A stretch of 8,435 nucleotides of DNA from an uncultured Lysobacteraceae bacterium (GCA_946886995.1 CAMPJU010000046.1:1-8435); one strand, 5' to 3'; counted from the stretch's first letter, positions 1 through 7,829 are shown. The notes: a model not told the origin generated them from the sequence alone. Numbers and translations: made by a program.

Positions 1-453
1 CCCTGCCTCACCGTCCGCGGCGGCACCTGCCGCGCCACCGGCAGCCAGAGCCTGCTCGACCTGCACCCGATCGTCGCCGCTCGGGGCCACGCGCGCCCGC
101 ATGCGCTCGACCCGACGCCGGCACTGACCAACCCCGCCCTGTTCGCCCGCGACCAGCACCTGTGCCTGTACTGCGGTCGCGACTGTCCGCGCCCGCAACT
201 CACGCGCGACCACGTGGTCCCGCTGTCGAAGGGCGGCCGTGACACCTGGGAGAACGTGGTCAGCGCCTGCTTCCACTGCAATTCCCGCAAGGGCAACCGG
301 ACGCCGCAGCAGGCCGGCATGCCGCTGCTGGCGATCCCCTACCGGCCGAGCTGGGTCGAGCACCTGATCCTCAGCAACCGCAACATCCTGGCCGACCAGA
401 TGGCGTTCCTGAAGAACCACCTGCCGCGCAACGCCCGCCAGCTCGCCGCCTGA
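1..453 (+). CDS. HNH endonuclease, 5'-truncated by window edge
   Basis: The frame is open from the first base and ends with TGA at 451-453, giving 150 visible residues. The start lies outside the window; a GTG at 214 falls inside the nuclease motif and cannot be the real start. Visible motifs are a CxxC pair (C55, C58), the core D70-H71 followed by VVPLSKGG, then W83-E84-N85, and a second CxxC pair (C90, C93) running into HCNSRKGN. This is the zinc-supported beta-beta-alpha-metal fold of HNH nucleases, with H71 as the expected catalytic base, N85 as the middle Asn, and the two Cys pairs binding a structural zinc. The C-terminal tail (about 105-150) contains PYRPSWVEHLILSNRNILAD, typical of a conserved chromosomal HNH family in Xanthomonadaceae, as I recall it. 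Its biological substrate is unknown. No partner methylase, toxin or mobile-element gene is visible nearby. Family confidence is high, function low. Confidence 0.9.
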   Translation, partial: PCLTVRGGTCRATGSQSLLDLHPIVAARGHARPHALDPTPALTNPALFARDQHLCLYCGRDCPRPQLTRDHVVPLSKGGRDTWENVVSACFHCNSRKGNRTPQQAGMPLLAIPYRPSWVEHLILSNRNILADQMAFLKNHLPRNARQLAA

Positions 454-503
454 ACCCGCGTCCCGCCACGCCTTTCCGGGCCGCATCGACGGGCCAGAGC
501 GGC

Positions 504-509
504 TAAACT
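504..509 (+). promoter_or_regulatory. Possible -10 box upstream of the receiver-like gene
   Basis: TAAACT lies 28 bases before the ATG at 538, within the 84-base gap after the HNH gene. It matches four of six positions of the sigma-70 -10 consensus and stands out as AT-rich in a very GC-rich gap. No convincing -35 hexamer sits 16-18 bases upstream. If real, it would drive the receiver-like gene and dxs together. Confidence 0.3.
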
Positions 510-537
510 CGCCGTTCTCTGGACGCGGACCGCAACG

Positions 538-1605
538 ATGCCCCTGACTCTCGGCCTGACCGGCATGGACCCCGCCACCGAGGCGGACCTGAAGACGGCC
601 TTCGCCGAAGCCAACCGCGCCTCCGGCGACCGCTGGCAGCTCGTCCCGGACGCGGATGCCGACTACATCGTCGTCGACATGGACAGCATGTACGGCCCCA
701 TGAGCTGGCTCCGGCTGCACGGGATCGGCAAGACCGTGATCGGCCTGACCACCTCGCAGCGCACCCAGACCGACTTCCTGTTGCCCCGGCCGTTCACCGT
801 CGCCGACCTGGCGAAAGTGCTGGACGCGATCGCCGCGCAGGCCGCGGATCCGGTCGCCGCCACGGTGAAGTCGGAACAGCTCGACGAGGCCGTGTCGATC
901 CCGGAGCACGAGGCCGCTACCGGAGCGGCGGTGCCCTCCGGGCTGACCCCCGCTCCCCAGGCGACCGACCAGTTGCCCGAGGAACAGCCGATGGAAGCGC
1001 ATCCGGAGCCGGTGCCGACCCCCGCGCCGCCCGCACCCGCGCGCGACCCGGTGTTCTCCGACTGGCTGGCGCCACAGATGCTGTCCGGCCGGTTGCGCTA
1101 CCAGCGCGACGGCGGCCCGGTGCTGCTGATCGACGCGGACGCGCGCCAGTACCACGGGCCCGGCGGGCTCAAGCCGCTGGCCGACTACTTCGCGGGCAAC
1201 GTGCGCGCGGAGGACTTCGCGCCGGCCGATGCGCAGGAATGGAATGCCGAGGCCGGCAAGCTCGGTGCCCCGCAGCCGCTCGCGCGCCTGGCCTGGTACG
1301 GCGGGCTGCAGGCGGGCGGCGGCAACCTGTTGCCGGGCTTCGACCCGCAGGGCAAGTACCACCTGACCAAGTGGCCGCAGACCGAGCGCGAGTTCCCCAA
1401 GCACTTCCGCATCGCCACCGCGATGATGAAGGGACCTGCCACGTTGCAGGAGATCGCCGAGGCCAGCGGCGTCCCGGAGTCCGACGTCGCGGACTTCGTC
1501 AATGCCAACCTGGCCACCGGCTTCGCCGAACCGTGGTCGGAGCCCGCGCCGGAACCGACCGATGCGGGCAAGCCGGGCCTGTTCGGGCGCCTGCGCGGCC
1601 GTTGA
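538..1605 (+). CDS. Uncharacterised protein: receiver-like N-terminus plus conserved C-terminal domain
   Basis: 355 residues, ATG start, TGA stop at 1603-1605; no strong Shine-Dalgarno precedes the start. Function unknown. Residues 1-100 look like a response-regulator receiver fold: a hydrophobic strand ending in acidic residues (YIVVDMDS, D47/D49), a later VIGLTTS strand (67-73), and [14 protein letters not shown] (82-95), which resembles the receiver KPF motif but has Arg for the conserved Lys. The usual N-terminal acidic pair is not evident, so normal phosphotransfer is doubtful. Residues 105-172 are a low-complexity Ala/Pro/Glu linker. Residues 185-332 form a second domain with [34 protein letters not shown], and [18 protein letters not shown] leading into [20 protein letters not shown], which reads like a small helix-turn-helix or winged-helix unit. 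The tail ends in GLFGRLRGR. There is no signal peptide or membrane segment. It is followed 10 bases later by dxs, suggesting one transcript. Confidence 0.8.
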   Translation: MPLTLGLTGMDPATEADLKTAFAEANRASGDRWQLVPDADADYIVVDMDSMYGPMSWLRLHGIGKTVIGLTTSQRTQTDFLLPRPFTVADLAKVLDAIAAQAADPVAATVKSEQLDEAVSIPEHEAATGAAVPSGLTPAPQATDQLPEEQPMEAHPEPVPTPAPPAPARDPVFSDWLAPQMLSGRLRYQRDGGPVLLIDADARQYHGPGGLKPLADYFAGNVRAEDFAPADAQEWNAEAGKLGAPQPLARLAWYGGLQAGGGNLLPGFDPQGKYHLTKWPQTEREFPKHFRIATAMMKGPATLQEIAEASGVPESDVADFVNANLATGFAEPWSEPAPEPTDAGKPGLFGRLRGR

Positions 1606-1615
1606 ACCCGTTGTA

Positions 1616-3523
1616 ATGATCGACCCCTCGCGATATCCGCGGCTGTCCCGCATCGACACGCCCGCCGACCTGCGCCGCCTCGACGCGAGCGAGTTGCGGG
1701 CGGTGTCCGACGAGTTGCGCGCGTACCTCATCGAGTCGGTGGGTCGCAGCGGTGGCCATTTCGGCGCGGGGCTGGGCGTGATCGAACTGACGGTCGCGCT
1801 GCATTACCTGTACGACACCCCGGAAGACCGCATCGTCTGGGACGTCGGCCACCAGACCTATCCGCACAAGATCCTGACGGGCCGGCGCGACGCGATCCAC
1901 ACGGTGAAGCAGAAGGACGGCGTGGCGCCGTTCCCGAAGCGCGAGGAATCGGAGTACGACACGTTCGGCGTCGGACATTCGTCCACGTCGATCTCCGCGG
2001 CGCTCGGCATGGCCATCGCGAATGCGCGCGCAGGAAACGACCGGCGCGTCGTCGCGGTGATCGGCGATGGCGCGATGACCGCGGGCATGGCGTACGAGGC
2101 GTTGAACCATGCCGGCGGCATGGATCCCGAGCCGAACCTGCTGGTGGTCCTCAACGACAACCGGATGTCGATCTCCGAGAACGTCGGCGGCGTGACCCGG
2201 ATGCTGGGGCGCATGACCGGCAGCAAGACGCTGAACGCGATCCGGGAGGGCGGCAAGAAGCTGCTCGGCGACAAGCACGGCAAGCCCGCGCGCTTCGTGC
2301 GCCGCTGGGAGGAGCACTGGAAGGGCATGTTCGTGCCGTCCACGCTGTTCGAGGAAATGGGCTTCCACTACACCGGGCCGATCGACGGCCACGACGTCGA
2401 CGCGCTGGCCAGCACGCTGCGCCTGCTCAAGACGCTGAAGGGTCCGCAGCTGCTGCACGTCATCACCACCAAGGGCAAGGGCTACGAGCGCGCGGAGGGC
2501 GACCAGATCGGCTACCACGCCGTCGGGCCGTTCGACCCGACGCAGGGCCTGGTCGCCAAGGGCGGCGCGAAGAAGCCGACATACACCGACGTGTTCGGCG
2601 ACTGGCTGTGCGACATGGCCGCGGCCGACGAAAAGCTGCTGGCGATCACGCCGGCGATGCGGGAAGGCTCGGGCCTGGTGCGCTTCAGCCAGGAATACCC
2701 CGAACGCTACTTCGACGTCGCCATTGCCGAACAGCACGCCGTGACCCTGGCGGCTGGCATGGCCTGCGAGGGCGCCAAGCCCGTTGTCGCGATCTATTCG
2801 ACGTTCCTGCAGCGCGGCTACGACCAGCTGGTGCACGACGTCGCCATCCAGGACCTGGACGTGCTGTTCGCGATCGACCGCGGCGGCGTGGTGGGACCCG
2901 ACGGCGCCACGCATGCCGGCAACCTGGACCTGAGCTACCTGCGCTGCGTGCCGAACATGGTGGTGATGGCCGCCGCCGACGAGGACGAGTGCCGGAAGAT
3001 GCTGACGACCGGCTTCCGTCACGAAGGACCCGCGGCGGTGCGTTATCCGCGCGGCACCGGTCCCGGCGTCGCGCTGCAGCAGGAACTCACGACCTTGCCG
3101 ATCGGCAAGGCCGACGTGCGTCGGCGCGGGTCACGGGTGGCACTGCTCGCATTCGGCGCCATCGTGCCGGCGGCCGAGGCGGCCGGCACGGAACTCGGCC
3201 TGACCGTGGTCAACATGCGCTTCATCAAGCCGCTCGATCGCGCATTGCTGCTGGAGCTGGCGCGCACGCATGAAGGATTCGTCACCGTCGAGGACAACGT
3301 GGTCGCCGGCGGCGCGGGTTCGGGCGTGGCGGAACTGCTCGCCGAAGCAGGCGTCACGTTGCCGGTCGTGCACCTCGGATTGCCGGACGCATTCCAGCAC
3401 CACGCCAGTCGCGAGGACCTGCTTTCCGAGGCCGGCCTGGACGTGGCAGGCATCCGCGAGGCGGTCCTGCGCCGCTGGCCGGCATTGGCGCCGTCACGGC
3501 GGGATACCGGCACCGGCGGTTGA
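1616..3523 (+). CDS. dxs: 1-deoxy-D-xylulose-5-phosphate synthase
   Basis: Condenses pyruvate with D-glyceraldehyde 3-phosphate to give 1-deoxyxylulose 5-phosphate, the first step of the cytosolic MEP route to isoprenoids and a precursor source for thiamine and pyridoxal; it depends on thiamine diphosphate and Mg2+. The protein has 635 residues, usual for the family. Visible are SGGHFG (H48), [16 protein letters not shown] (H79), the ThDP-binding span from GDGAMTAG (150-157) to NDN (180-182), AIAEQH with the cofactor-activating E372, substrate-binding R400 in FLQRGYD, D429 and H433 in PDGATH, and VRYPRG (475-480). Domains run ThDP-binding (about 1-315), pyrimidine-binding (about 320-485) and transketolase C-terminal (about 495-620). 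The frame extends upstream to an ATG at 1502, but that adds 38 basic residues overlapping the previous gene; [13 protein letters not shown] at 1616 is the natural N-terminus. No Shine-Dalgarno is visible, so translation probably depends on coupling to the upstream gene. Confidence 0.97.
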   Translation: MIDPSRYPRLSRIDTPADLRRLDASELRAVSDELRAYLIESVGRSGGHFGAGLGVIELTVALHYLYDTPEDRIVWDVGHQTYPHKILTGRRDAIHTVKQKDGVAPFPKREESEYDTFGVGHSSTSISAALGMAIANARAGNDRRVVAVIGDGAMTAGMAYEALNHAGGMDPEPNLLVVLNDNRMSISENVGGVTRMLGRMTGSKTLNAIREGGKKLLGDKHGKPARFVRRWEEHWKGMFVPSTLFEEMGFHYTGPIDGHDVDALASTLRLLKTLKGPQLLHVITTKGKGYERAEGDQIGYHAVGPFDPTQGLVAKGGAKKPTYTDVFGDWLCDMAAADEKLLAITPAMREGSGLVRFSQEYPERYFDVAIAEQHAVTLAAGMACEGAKPVVAIYSTFLQRGYDQLVHDVAIQDLDVLFAIDRGGVVGPDGATHAGNLDLSYLRCVPNMVVMAAADEDECRKMLTTGFRHEGPAAVRYPRGTGPGVALQQELTTLPIGKADVRRRGSRVALLAFGAIVPAAEAAGTELGLTVVNMRFIKPLDRALLLELARTHEGFVTVEDNVVAGGAGSGVAELLAEAGVTLPVVHLGLPDAFQHHASREDLLSEAGLDVAGIREAVLRRWPALAPSRRDTGTGG

Positions 3524-3538
3524 GGAAATGCGATCCGG

Positions 3539-4546
3539 CTACGGCGCCTCCACGGTGTAGCCGCGACCCGCCAGTTCCTCGAGATAGCCATCCGCGTGCA
3601 GCACCTGGTCCATCGACAGCACCGCGAAACTGGTCTTGTGTTCGACCAGGGCCTTGTCGGCTTCGGCCAGCCACGTGTCGCGCACCTGTCGGGCGATGTC
3701 GCCCACGCCTTCCTGCGCGCGGACGAACTGACTGTCGAGCAGCGCCGTGAGACAGTCGCTCTCTGCGTCCGCGCCCGGCAGATGCTCGAGCACGCCGATG
3801 TCGCCGGTCGACCAGGCGTTCGCGCGTGCAACCAGCACCGGCATCCGGCGTTCGATCATCGTCATGGCGCCGTCCAGGCAGGCGGCGTCGTCGAGGTCGG
3901 CGCGCTTGAGGTCCTTCAACAACCTGCGCGGGTCGTCGATGGTGAGCTTGAGCACGACCGGCGTGATCCTTCGTCCGGCTGCGCTCACCAACCGGTCCAC
4001 GCTGACGTTGATGACGTCGCGTTTCATGCCGTGTTCCTTGAGCGCCTCGGCCAGCAACCTCTCTGCAGCGAACGTCGGCCGCCAGCGTTCGATGCCCGGT
4101 TCCCAACCGAGGTACCGGTCCTTCAGCTTGCGCCAGCGCGAATACTGGCGCTCGGAGAGGATGTCCTCCAGTCGCGCGCCATCCGGGTTCTTCATCGCCC
4201 CCCACGCAGCGGGTACAAGCGCCATGCCGCGGAAGAATCCGATGTCGGCATTGACGACCAGCGAGGGCGGTCCAAGGACCACGTCGGCGTTCGCGATCAC
4301 CGCCTCGACATCGGCGGACTTCCACTGCAGGCCGGCGGGGAGCGGAGAGACCGTGCCGAGGACCCACAACACATGGCCATCGGGGCCGTGCACCTTCCAC
4401 ATGCCGGGTCCGGGCTGGACGCCGGCCACGGTCACGGGCGACATGTCGCGGATCGTTTCGTTCGCCGATGTTGCCGTGTCCGCTGCAAGCGCGGTGGACT
4501 GCCACGCGACGAGGATGAAGCAGGCCAGGGCCAGGCCTATACGCAT
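3539..4546 (-). CDS. Secreted TraB/GumN-family-like protein lacking the GxxH motifs
   Basis: 335 residues. The chosen ATG has AAGGAG six bases upstream and begins a clear Sec signal peptide: MRIG, a hydrophobic core to W15, then an A-L-A cleavage site near residue 21, so the mature protein should be periplasmic or exported. After it come HGPDGHVLWVLGTVSPLPAG (53-72), an N-terminal strand typical of TraB/GumN (TIKI-like) proteins, a helical middle (FAAERLLAEALKEHG, 159-173), and a C-terminal ADGYLEELAGRGYTVE (318-333) matching the family's closing motif. The superfamily normally carries two GxxH motifs tied to metallopeptidase activity. Here the first reads GTVS (64-67), and the position aligning by eye with the second reads SMDQ (311-314), so the expected His residues are absent and catalysis is doubtful. 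It converges on dxs with 15 bases between the stops. No promoter is obvious in the short gap after the tRNA terminator. Family assignment is by motif recall. Confidence 0.8.
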   Translation of the reverse strand: MRIGLALACFILVAWQSTALAADTATSANETIRDMSPVTVAGVQPGPGMWKVHGPDGHVLWVLGTVSPLPAGLQWKSADVEAVIANADVVLGPPSLVVNADIGFFRGMALVPAAWGAMKNPDGARLEDILSERQYSRWRKLKDRYLGWEPGIERWRPTFAAERLLAEALKEHGMKRDVINVSVDRLVSAAGRRITPVVLKLTIDDPRRLLKDLKRADLDDAACLDGAMTMIERRMPVLVARANAWSTGDIGVLEHLPGADAESDCLTALLDSQFVRAQEGVGDIARQVRDTWLAEADKALVEHKTSFAVLSMDQVLHADGYLEELAGRGYTVEAP

Positions 4547-4552
4547 TCCATG

Positions 4553-4558
4553 CTCCTT
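4553..4558 (-). promoter_or_regulatory. Shine-Dalgarno of the TraB/GumN-like gene
   Basis: AAGGAG on the minus strand sits six bases before the ATG at 4546. It is the best ribosome-binding site in the window and fixes this start over an in-frame ATG at 4696, which would require translation through the tRNA gene. Confidence 0.8.
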
Positions 4559-4623
4559 GATCGATGCCGGCGTCGTTGCCGGCCCGGATCGGACCACCTG
4601 AATGGGGCGAAGTTCAACAACGC

Positions 4624-4649
4624 AAAACGCCCGGCGAGGGCCGGGCGTT
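4624..4649 (-). terminator. Rho-independent terminator of the tRNA-Pro gene
   Basis: Read on the minus strand, AACGCCCGGC pairs perfectly with GCCGGGCGTT across the four-base loop CCTC (10 base pairs, mostly G-C), and the stem runs into TTTT followed by GCGTTGTTG. It begins 13 bases after the encoded CCA of the tRNA, the expected place for a tRNA terminator. It also separates the tRNA transcript from the TraB/GumN-like gene downstream. Confidence 0.85.
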
Positions 4650-4662
4650 GCGGTTGCTCGAA

Positions 4663-4739
4663 TGGTCGGGGTAGCCGGATTTGAACCGACGACCACCTGT
4701 CCCCCAGACAGGTGCGCTACCAGGCTGCGCTATACCCCG
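4663..4739 (-). tRNA. tRNA-Pro, anticodon GGG, CCA encoded
   Basis: The minus strand folds into a complete 77-base cloverleaf. The acceptor stem pairs CGGGGTA with TACCCCG, followed by discriminator A and a genomically encoded CCA at 4665-4663. The anticodon stem CCTGT/ACAGG encloses the loop CTGGGGG, placing GGG at positions 34-36, which reads CCC and, by wobble, CCU proline codons. The T arm is GTCGG-TTCAAAT-CCGGC with one G-U pair. The gene lies 43 bases downstream of the MerR gene in the same direction, but has its own -10 box and terminator, so it is probably an independent transcription unit, possibly also fed by read-through from the pheST-ihfA-merR operon. Confidence 0.97.
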
Positions 4740-4750
4740 AATCGGTTGAA

Positions 4751-4756
4751 ATTATA
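4751..4756 (-). promoter_or_regulatory. -10 box for tRNA-Pro
   Basis: A perfect TATAAT on the minus strand lies 11 bases before the first tRNA base, inside the short gap after the MerR stop codon, so transcription would start about 5 bases before the mature 5' end. It is one of the few AT-rich spots in the window. The expected -35 position (around 4774-4779) has no TTGACA-like hexamer, so the box may depend on an upstream element or on weak -35 contacts. Confidence 0.6.
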
Positions 4757-4782
4757 GCGCGGCGACCGGGCTTTTCGCGGCT

Positions 4783-5139
4783 TCAGCGCTTGAGGAGCTG
4801 GAGGACTTCTTCCAGCTCCATCCGCACCTGGCGGACGATCTGGCTGCTCATGGCGGACTCCTGCTTCGCGCCGTCGCCCTCCAGGCGCAGGCGCGCGCCG
4901 CCGATGGTGTAGCCCTGTTCGTACAGCAGGCCGCGGATCTGGCGGACCATCAGCACGTCGTGCCGCTGGTAGTAGCGGCGGTTGCCGCGGCGCTTGACCG
5001 GCTTGAGCGAGGGGAACTCGGTCTCCCAGTAGCGCAGCACGTGCGGCTTGACGTCGCACAGCTCGCTGACCTCGCCGATGGTGAAGTAGCGCTTGGCCGG
5101 GATCGGCGGGAGCTCGCGGTTGCTGCCGGGATCAAGCAT
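4783..5139 (-). CDS. Short MerR-family transcriptional regulator next to ihfA
   Basis: 118 residues. The N-terminal winged helix-turn-helix is clear: [13 protein letters not shown] (18-30) with recognition helix [12 protein letters not shown] (31-42), then the wing [13 protein letters not shown] (50-62) and the second helix pair [21 protein letters not shown] (63-83). The remaining 35 residues are a short helix ([18 protein letters not shown]) suited to antiparallel dimerisation. There is no effector domain, and the only cysteine is C28 within the DNA-binding domain, so metal sensing of the classical MerR type is unlikely. The target and signal are unknown. The ATG at 5139 overlaps the end of ihfA by 8 bases, indicating translational coupling; only a weak G-rich run precedes it. 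Short MerR proteins downstream of ihfA are common in proteobacteria, from my general knowledge. The family is certain, the function is not. Confidence 0.93.
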   Translation of the reverse strand: MLDPGSNRELPPIPAKRYFTIGEVSELCDVKPHVLRYWETEFPSLKPVKRRGNRRYYQRHDVLMVRQIRGLLYEQGYTIGGARLRLEGDGAKQESAMSSQIVRQVRMELEEVLQLLKR

Positions 5140-5431
5140 GGCTGCCCCCGTGCGCCTCGACCCGCTCCTTCAGCTTCTGGCCCGGGCGGAAGGTCACCAC
5201 GGTGCGCGCGGAGATCGGGATCTCCTCGCCGGTCTTGGGGTTGCGGCCGGGGCGCTGGTTCTTGCGGCGCAGGTCGAAGTTGCCGAAGCCGGACAGCTTG
5301 ACCTGGCGGCCCTGCTCCAGGGCCTGGCGCAGGGCGTCGAAGAACGCGTCGACGAACTCCTTCGCTTCCCGCTTGTTCAGGCCGACGTCTTCGTACAGCC
5401 GCTCGGCCATTTCCGCCTTGGTCAACGCCAT
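5132..5431 (-). CDS. ihfA: Integration host factor subunit alpha
   Basis: 99 residues, the family's normal length. Pairs with IhfB (encoded elsewhere) to form IHF, the nucleoid protein that bends DNA sharply at specific sites in replication, recombination and sigma-54 promoters. Visible features are the dimerising helices [20 protein letters not shown] (1-20) and [18 protein letters not shown] (21-38), the conserved [12 protein letters not shown] (44-55), and the DNA-clasping arm [16 protein letters not shown] (58-73), whose P65 in R-N-P is the residue that intercalates between base pairs. [14 protein letters not shown] (78-91) closes the fold. The frame stays open up to 5518, but that part overlaps pheT and has no homology I recognise; MALTK at 5431 has a strong Shine-Dalgarno four bases upstream. 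It follows pheT after 22 bases and overlaps merR by 8, the standard gammaproteobacterial pheST-ihfA arrangement. Confidence 0.97.
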   Translation of the reverse strand: MALTKAEMAERLYEDVGLNKREAKEFVDAFFDALRQALEQGRQVKLSGFGNFDLRRKNQRPGRNPKTGEEIPISARTVVTFRPGQKLKERVEAHGGSHA

Positions 5432-5435
5432 TCCG

Positions 5436-5443
5436 CTCCCCCT
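5436..5443 (-). promoter_or_regulatory. Shine-Dalgarno of ihfA
   Basis: AGGGGGAG on the minus strand lies four bases before the ATG at 5431, within the 22-base pheT-ihfA gap. It supports this start over longer in-frame alternatives reaching into pheT. Confidence 0.7.
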
Positions 5444-5453
5444 GGTCCGGGGC

Positions 5454-7829
5454 CTATCCCCGGATGACCGCACCGTGGGCCTGCTGCAGGGCGGCCATGA
5501 CGGCCGACACCACGGCATCCACGTCGCGGTCGGTCAGGGTGCGCGATTCTTCCTGCAGAATCAAGGCCATGGCGAGGCTCTTGAAACCCTTTTCGACCCC
5601 TTTCCCCACGTAGCGGTCGAACAGGCGCAAGTCGCGGAGCGCCGGACCGGCTGCCTCGCGGACCGACGCGGCCACGTCCGCCCACGCTACCGGGTCGGGC
5701 ACGACGATCGCCAGGTCGCGGCGGACGGAGGGGAAGCGCGACAGGGCGGCGGAACGCGGCACCGGCCGCGCCTGCAGGGGCGCGAGGTCCAGTTCGAAGG
5801 CGACCACGGGCTGGTCCAGGCCCAGCGCGTGCAGCAACCGCGGGTGGAGCTCGCCGATCCAGCCGAGGCGCCGCCCGTCCCGCAGGACATCCGCCGATCG
5901 TCCCGGATGGCCCCACGGGGCCGACGCGCGGCGGTACTCCAGCGACGCGCCGGACAGCGCGGCCAGGCTTTCCAGGTCGCCTTTCAGGTCATGGAAATCG
6001 ACGCTCCGTGCGGCCGCTCCCCACTGCTCGGCGACCGCATCACCGCAGGCCGCCGCGGCAATCCGCAGGGTTTCCCGCGGCGCATCGTCGGCGGCCCCGC
6101 CGTGGAACACCTTGCCCAGTTCGAACAGCCGCACGCGCGACTGCTGGCGCGCCACGTTGCGCGCGAGGGATGCGACCAGGCCGGGCAACAGCTGCGTCCG
6201 CATGACCCCGAGCTCGGCGCTCAGCGGGTTCGCAAGCACGACGGCGTCCTCGCCCGCCTGCCATTGCGCGAGCAGGCCGGCGTCGACGAAGGCGTAATCG
6301 ATGGCTTCCAGGTAATCCCGCGCGGCGAGCTGGCGGCGCACGTCCGCTTCGGGCACGCGGGTCTCGGTCGGCACGACCAGGCGCGTGGATCCACCTGGCA
6401 ACGTGGTCGGGATCGCGTCGTAGCCGTGGATGCGCGCGACCTCCTCGACCAGGTCCTCCTCGATCGCGAGGTCGAAGCGGCGCGCGGGGGCCAGGACCTG
6501 CCACCCGTCATCGGCGGCCTCCACGCCCAGGCCCAGCGCGCGCAGGATCCGCTCGACTGCGTCGTCGGCGACACGGGTGCCGAGCACGCGCGCCAGGCGG
6601 GCGCGGCGCAGGCGGATCGAGGCGGGACGCGGCAGGTGCTCGTCGAGCTTCGCCTCCACGACCGGTCCCGGCGCACCGCCGGCGAGTTCCACCAGCAATC
6701 GCGTCGCCGTCTCGATCGCCTGGCGTGGCAGTTCGGGATCCACGCCGCGCTCGAAGCGATGCCCGGCATCGGTGTGCAGGCCCAGCCTGCGCCCGCGGCC
6801 GATGATGGCGGCCGGCGCGAAATGCGCGGCCTCCAGGAAGATGTTGCGGGTCGCGTCGGTCACCCGGGTGTCGTGGCCACCCATCACCCCGCCGAGTGCC
6901 ACCGGGCGGTCGGCGTCGGTGATGACCAGGAAACCGTCGTCGAGCGCGACATCGCGGCCGTCGAGCAGCTTCAATGCCTCGCCGTCGCGTGCGCGGCGAA
7001 CTCCGATGGGTCCCTGCAACAGGTCACGGTCGAATGCGTGCATCGGCTGCCCGAGTTCGAGCATCACGTACTGGGTGATGTCGACGGCGAGGCTGACCGG
7101 GCGGATGCCACTGCGACGCAGGCGCTCGGCCATCCAGGCCGGCGTGGGGCGCGTGGCGTCGACGCCCTCGATGACGCGGCCGACGTAGCGCGGCGCGTCC
7201 GCACCCGCGTTCAATTCGACCGGCAACATGGCGTCGCCGAGCGCCGGCATGGGGGCCGCATCGAATGCCACGACCTGCGTCCCACGGGCAGCGGCGACGT
7301 CGTGCGCGATGCCGCGGATGCTGAAGCAATCGGCACGGTTCGGCGTCAGCTTCAGTTCGAAACTCGCATCCGGCAGGCCGAGCGCCTTGGCCAACGGCGT
7401 GCCGGGCACGGCGTCGGCCGGCAACTCGAGCAACCCGGAGGCATCGGTGTCCAGGCCGAGTTCCTTCGCCGAACACAGCATGCCGTTGGAAGCGACGCCG
7501 CGGAGCTTCGCCGCCTTGATGACGAGGTCGCCGACCCGGGCGCCGATCGTCGCCAGCGGAGCCAGCAATCCCTCGCGCGCATTCGGCGCGCCGCAGACGA
7601 TCTGCAACGGCGCGCCGCCGCCGGCGTCGACCTCGCACACCTGCAGGCGGTCGGCCTCCGGATGCGGCGCGCACGACACGATGCGAGCGACGACGATCCC
7701 GTCGAGCGCCTCGCCCAGCGGCGTGACCTCCTCCACCTCCAGGCCGATCGCGGTGAGCGTCGCCGCGAGTTCGTCACGGGTCGCGTCGGTGCGGACGTGC
7801 TGGCGCAGCCAGTTCTCGGAAAATTTCAT
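5454..7829 (-). CDS. pheT: Phenylalanine--tRNA ligase subunit beta
   Basis: 791 residues, full length for the bacterial beta subunit (E. coli is about 795). With PheS it forms the cytosolic alpha2-beta2 synthetase that charges tRNA-Phe; beta binds tRNA and edits mischarged Tyr-tRNA-Phe. The domains follow the family order: N-terminal [14 protein letters not shown]-fold tRNA-binding region (about 40-150; [23 protein letters not shown]); B3/B4 editing domain (about 210-395) with GQPMHAFD (H264) and FLEAAHFAP (E333), which correspond by motif to the known editing-pocket His and Glu; B5 domain (about 400-475), ending in [18 protein letters not shown]; catalytic-like core (about 490-690; RLFELGKVF); and the C-terminal ferredoxin-fold anticodon-binding domain (about 697-790) starting [18 protein letters not shown] overlapping the pheS stop codon, eight bases before the ATG, probably serves as ribosome-binding site and couples the two subunits. 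The spacing to pheS is 10 bases. Confidence 0.98.
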   Translation of the reverse strand: MKFSENWLRQHVRTDATRDELAATLTAIGLEVEEVTPLGEALDGIVVARIVSCAPHPEADRLQVCEVDAGGGAPLQIVCGAPNAREGLLAPLATIGARVGDLVIKAAKLRGVASNGMLCSAKELGLDTDASGLLELPADAVPGTPLAKALGLPDASFELKLTPNRADCFSIRGIAHDVAAARGTQVVAFDAAPMPALGDAMLPVELNAGADAPRYVGRVIEGVDATRPTPAWMAERLRRSGIRPVSLAVDITQYVMLELGQPMHAFDRDLLQGPIGVRRARDGEALKLLDGRDVALDDGFLVITDADRPVALGGVMGGHDTRVTDATRNIFLEAAHFAPAAIIGRGRRLGLHTDAGHRFERGVDPELPRQAIETATRLLVELAGGAPGPVVEAKLDEHLPRPASIRLRRARLARVLGTRVADDAVERILRALGLGVEAADDGWQVLAPARRFDLAIEEDLVEEVARIHGYDAIPTTLPGGSTRLVVPTETRVPEADVRRQLAARDYLEAIDYAFVDAGLLAQWQAGEDAVVLANPLSAELGVMRTQLLPGLVASLARNVARQQSRVRLFELGKVFHGGAADDAPRETLRIAAAACGDAVAEQWGAAARSVDFHDLKGDLESLAALSGASLEYRRASAPWGHPGRSADVLRDGRRLGWIGELHPRLLHALGLDQPVVAFELDLAPLQARPVPRSAALSRFPSVRRDLAIVVPDPVAWADVAASVREAAGPALRDLRLFDRYVGKGVEKGFKSLAMALILQEESRTLTDRDVDAVVSAVMAALQQAHGAVIRG

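Noticed and set aside
1502..1615. An N-terminal extension of dxs from the ATG at 1502.
   Set aside because: The 38 extra residues are Arg/Pro-rich, overlap the preceding gene and are not part of the DXS family; the ATG at 1616 gives the normal N-terminus.
1499..3022. A 507-codon open frame antisense to dxs.
   Set aside because: It lies fully opposite a well-conserved gene, is low-complexity (His/Arg/Val-rich) and shows no family motif.
3536..3563. An inverted repeat between dxs and the TraB-like gene as a bidirectional terminator.
   Set aside because: The stem is only seven pairs with a 14-base loop and no U-run on either strand; too weak to annotate.
3596..4684. A 362-codon plus-strand frame opposite the TraB-like gene and the tRNA.
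   Set aside because: It runs through the terminator and the tRNA gene, while the minus-strand gene has a good ribosome-binding site and a signal peptide.
4663..4739. The tRNA-Pro 3' end as an attachment site for an integrated element.
   Set aside because: No integrase, no repeated copy of the tRNA 3' end that I can see, and the flanking genes are ordinary chromosomal ones.
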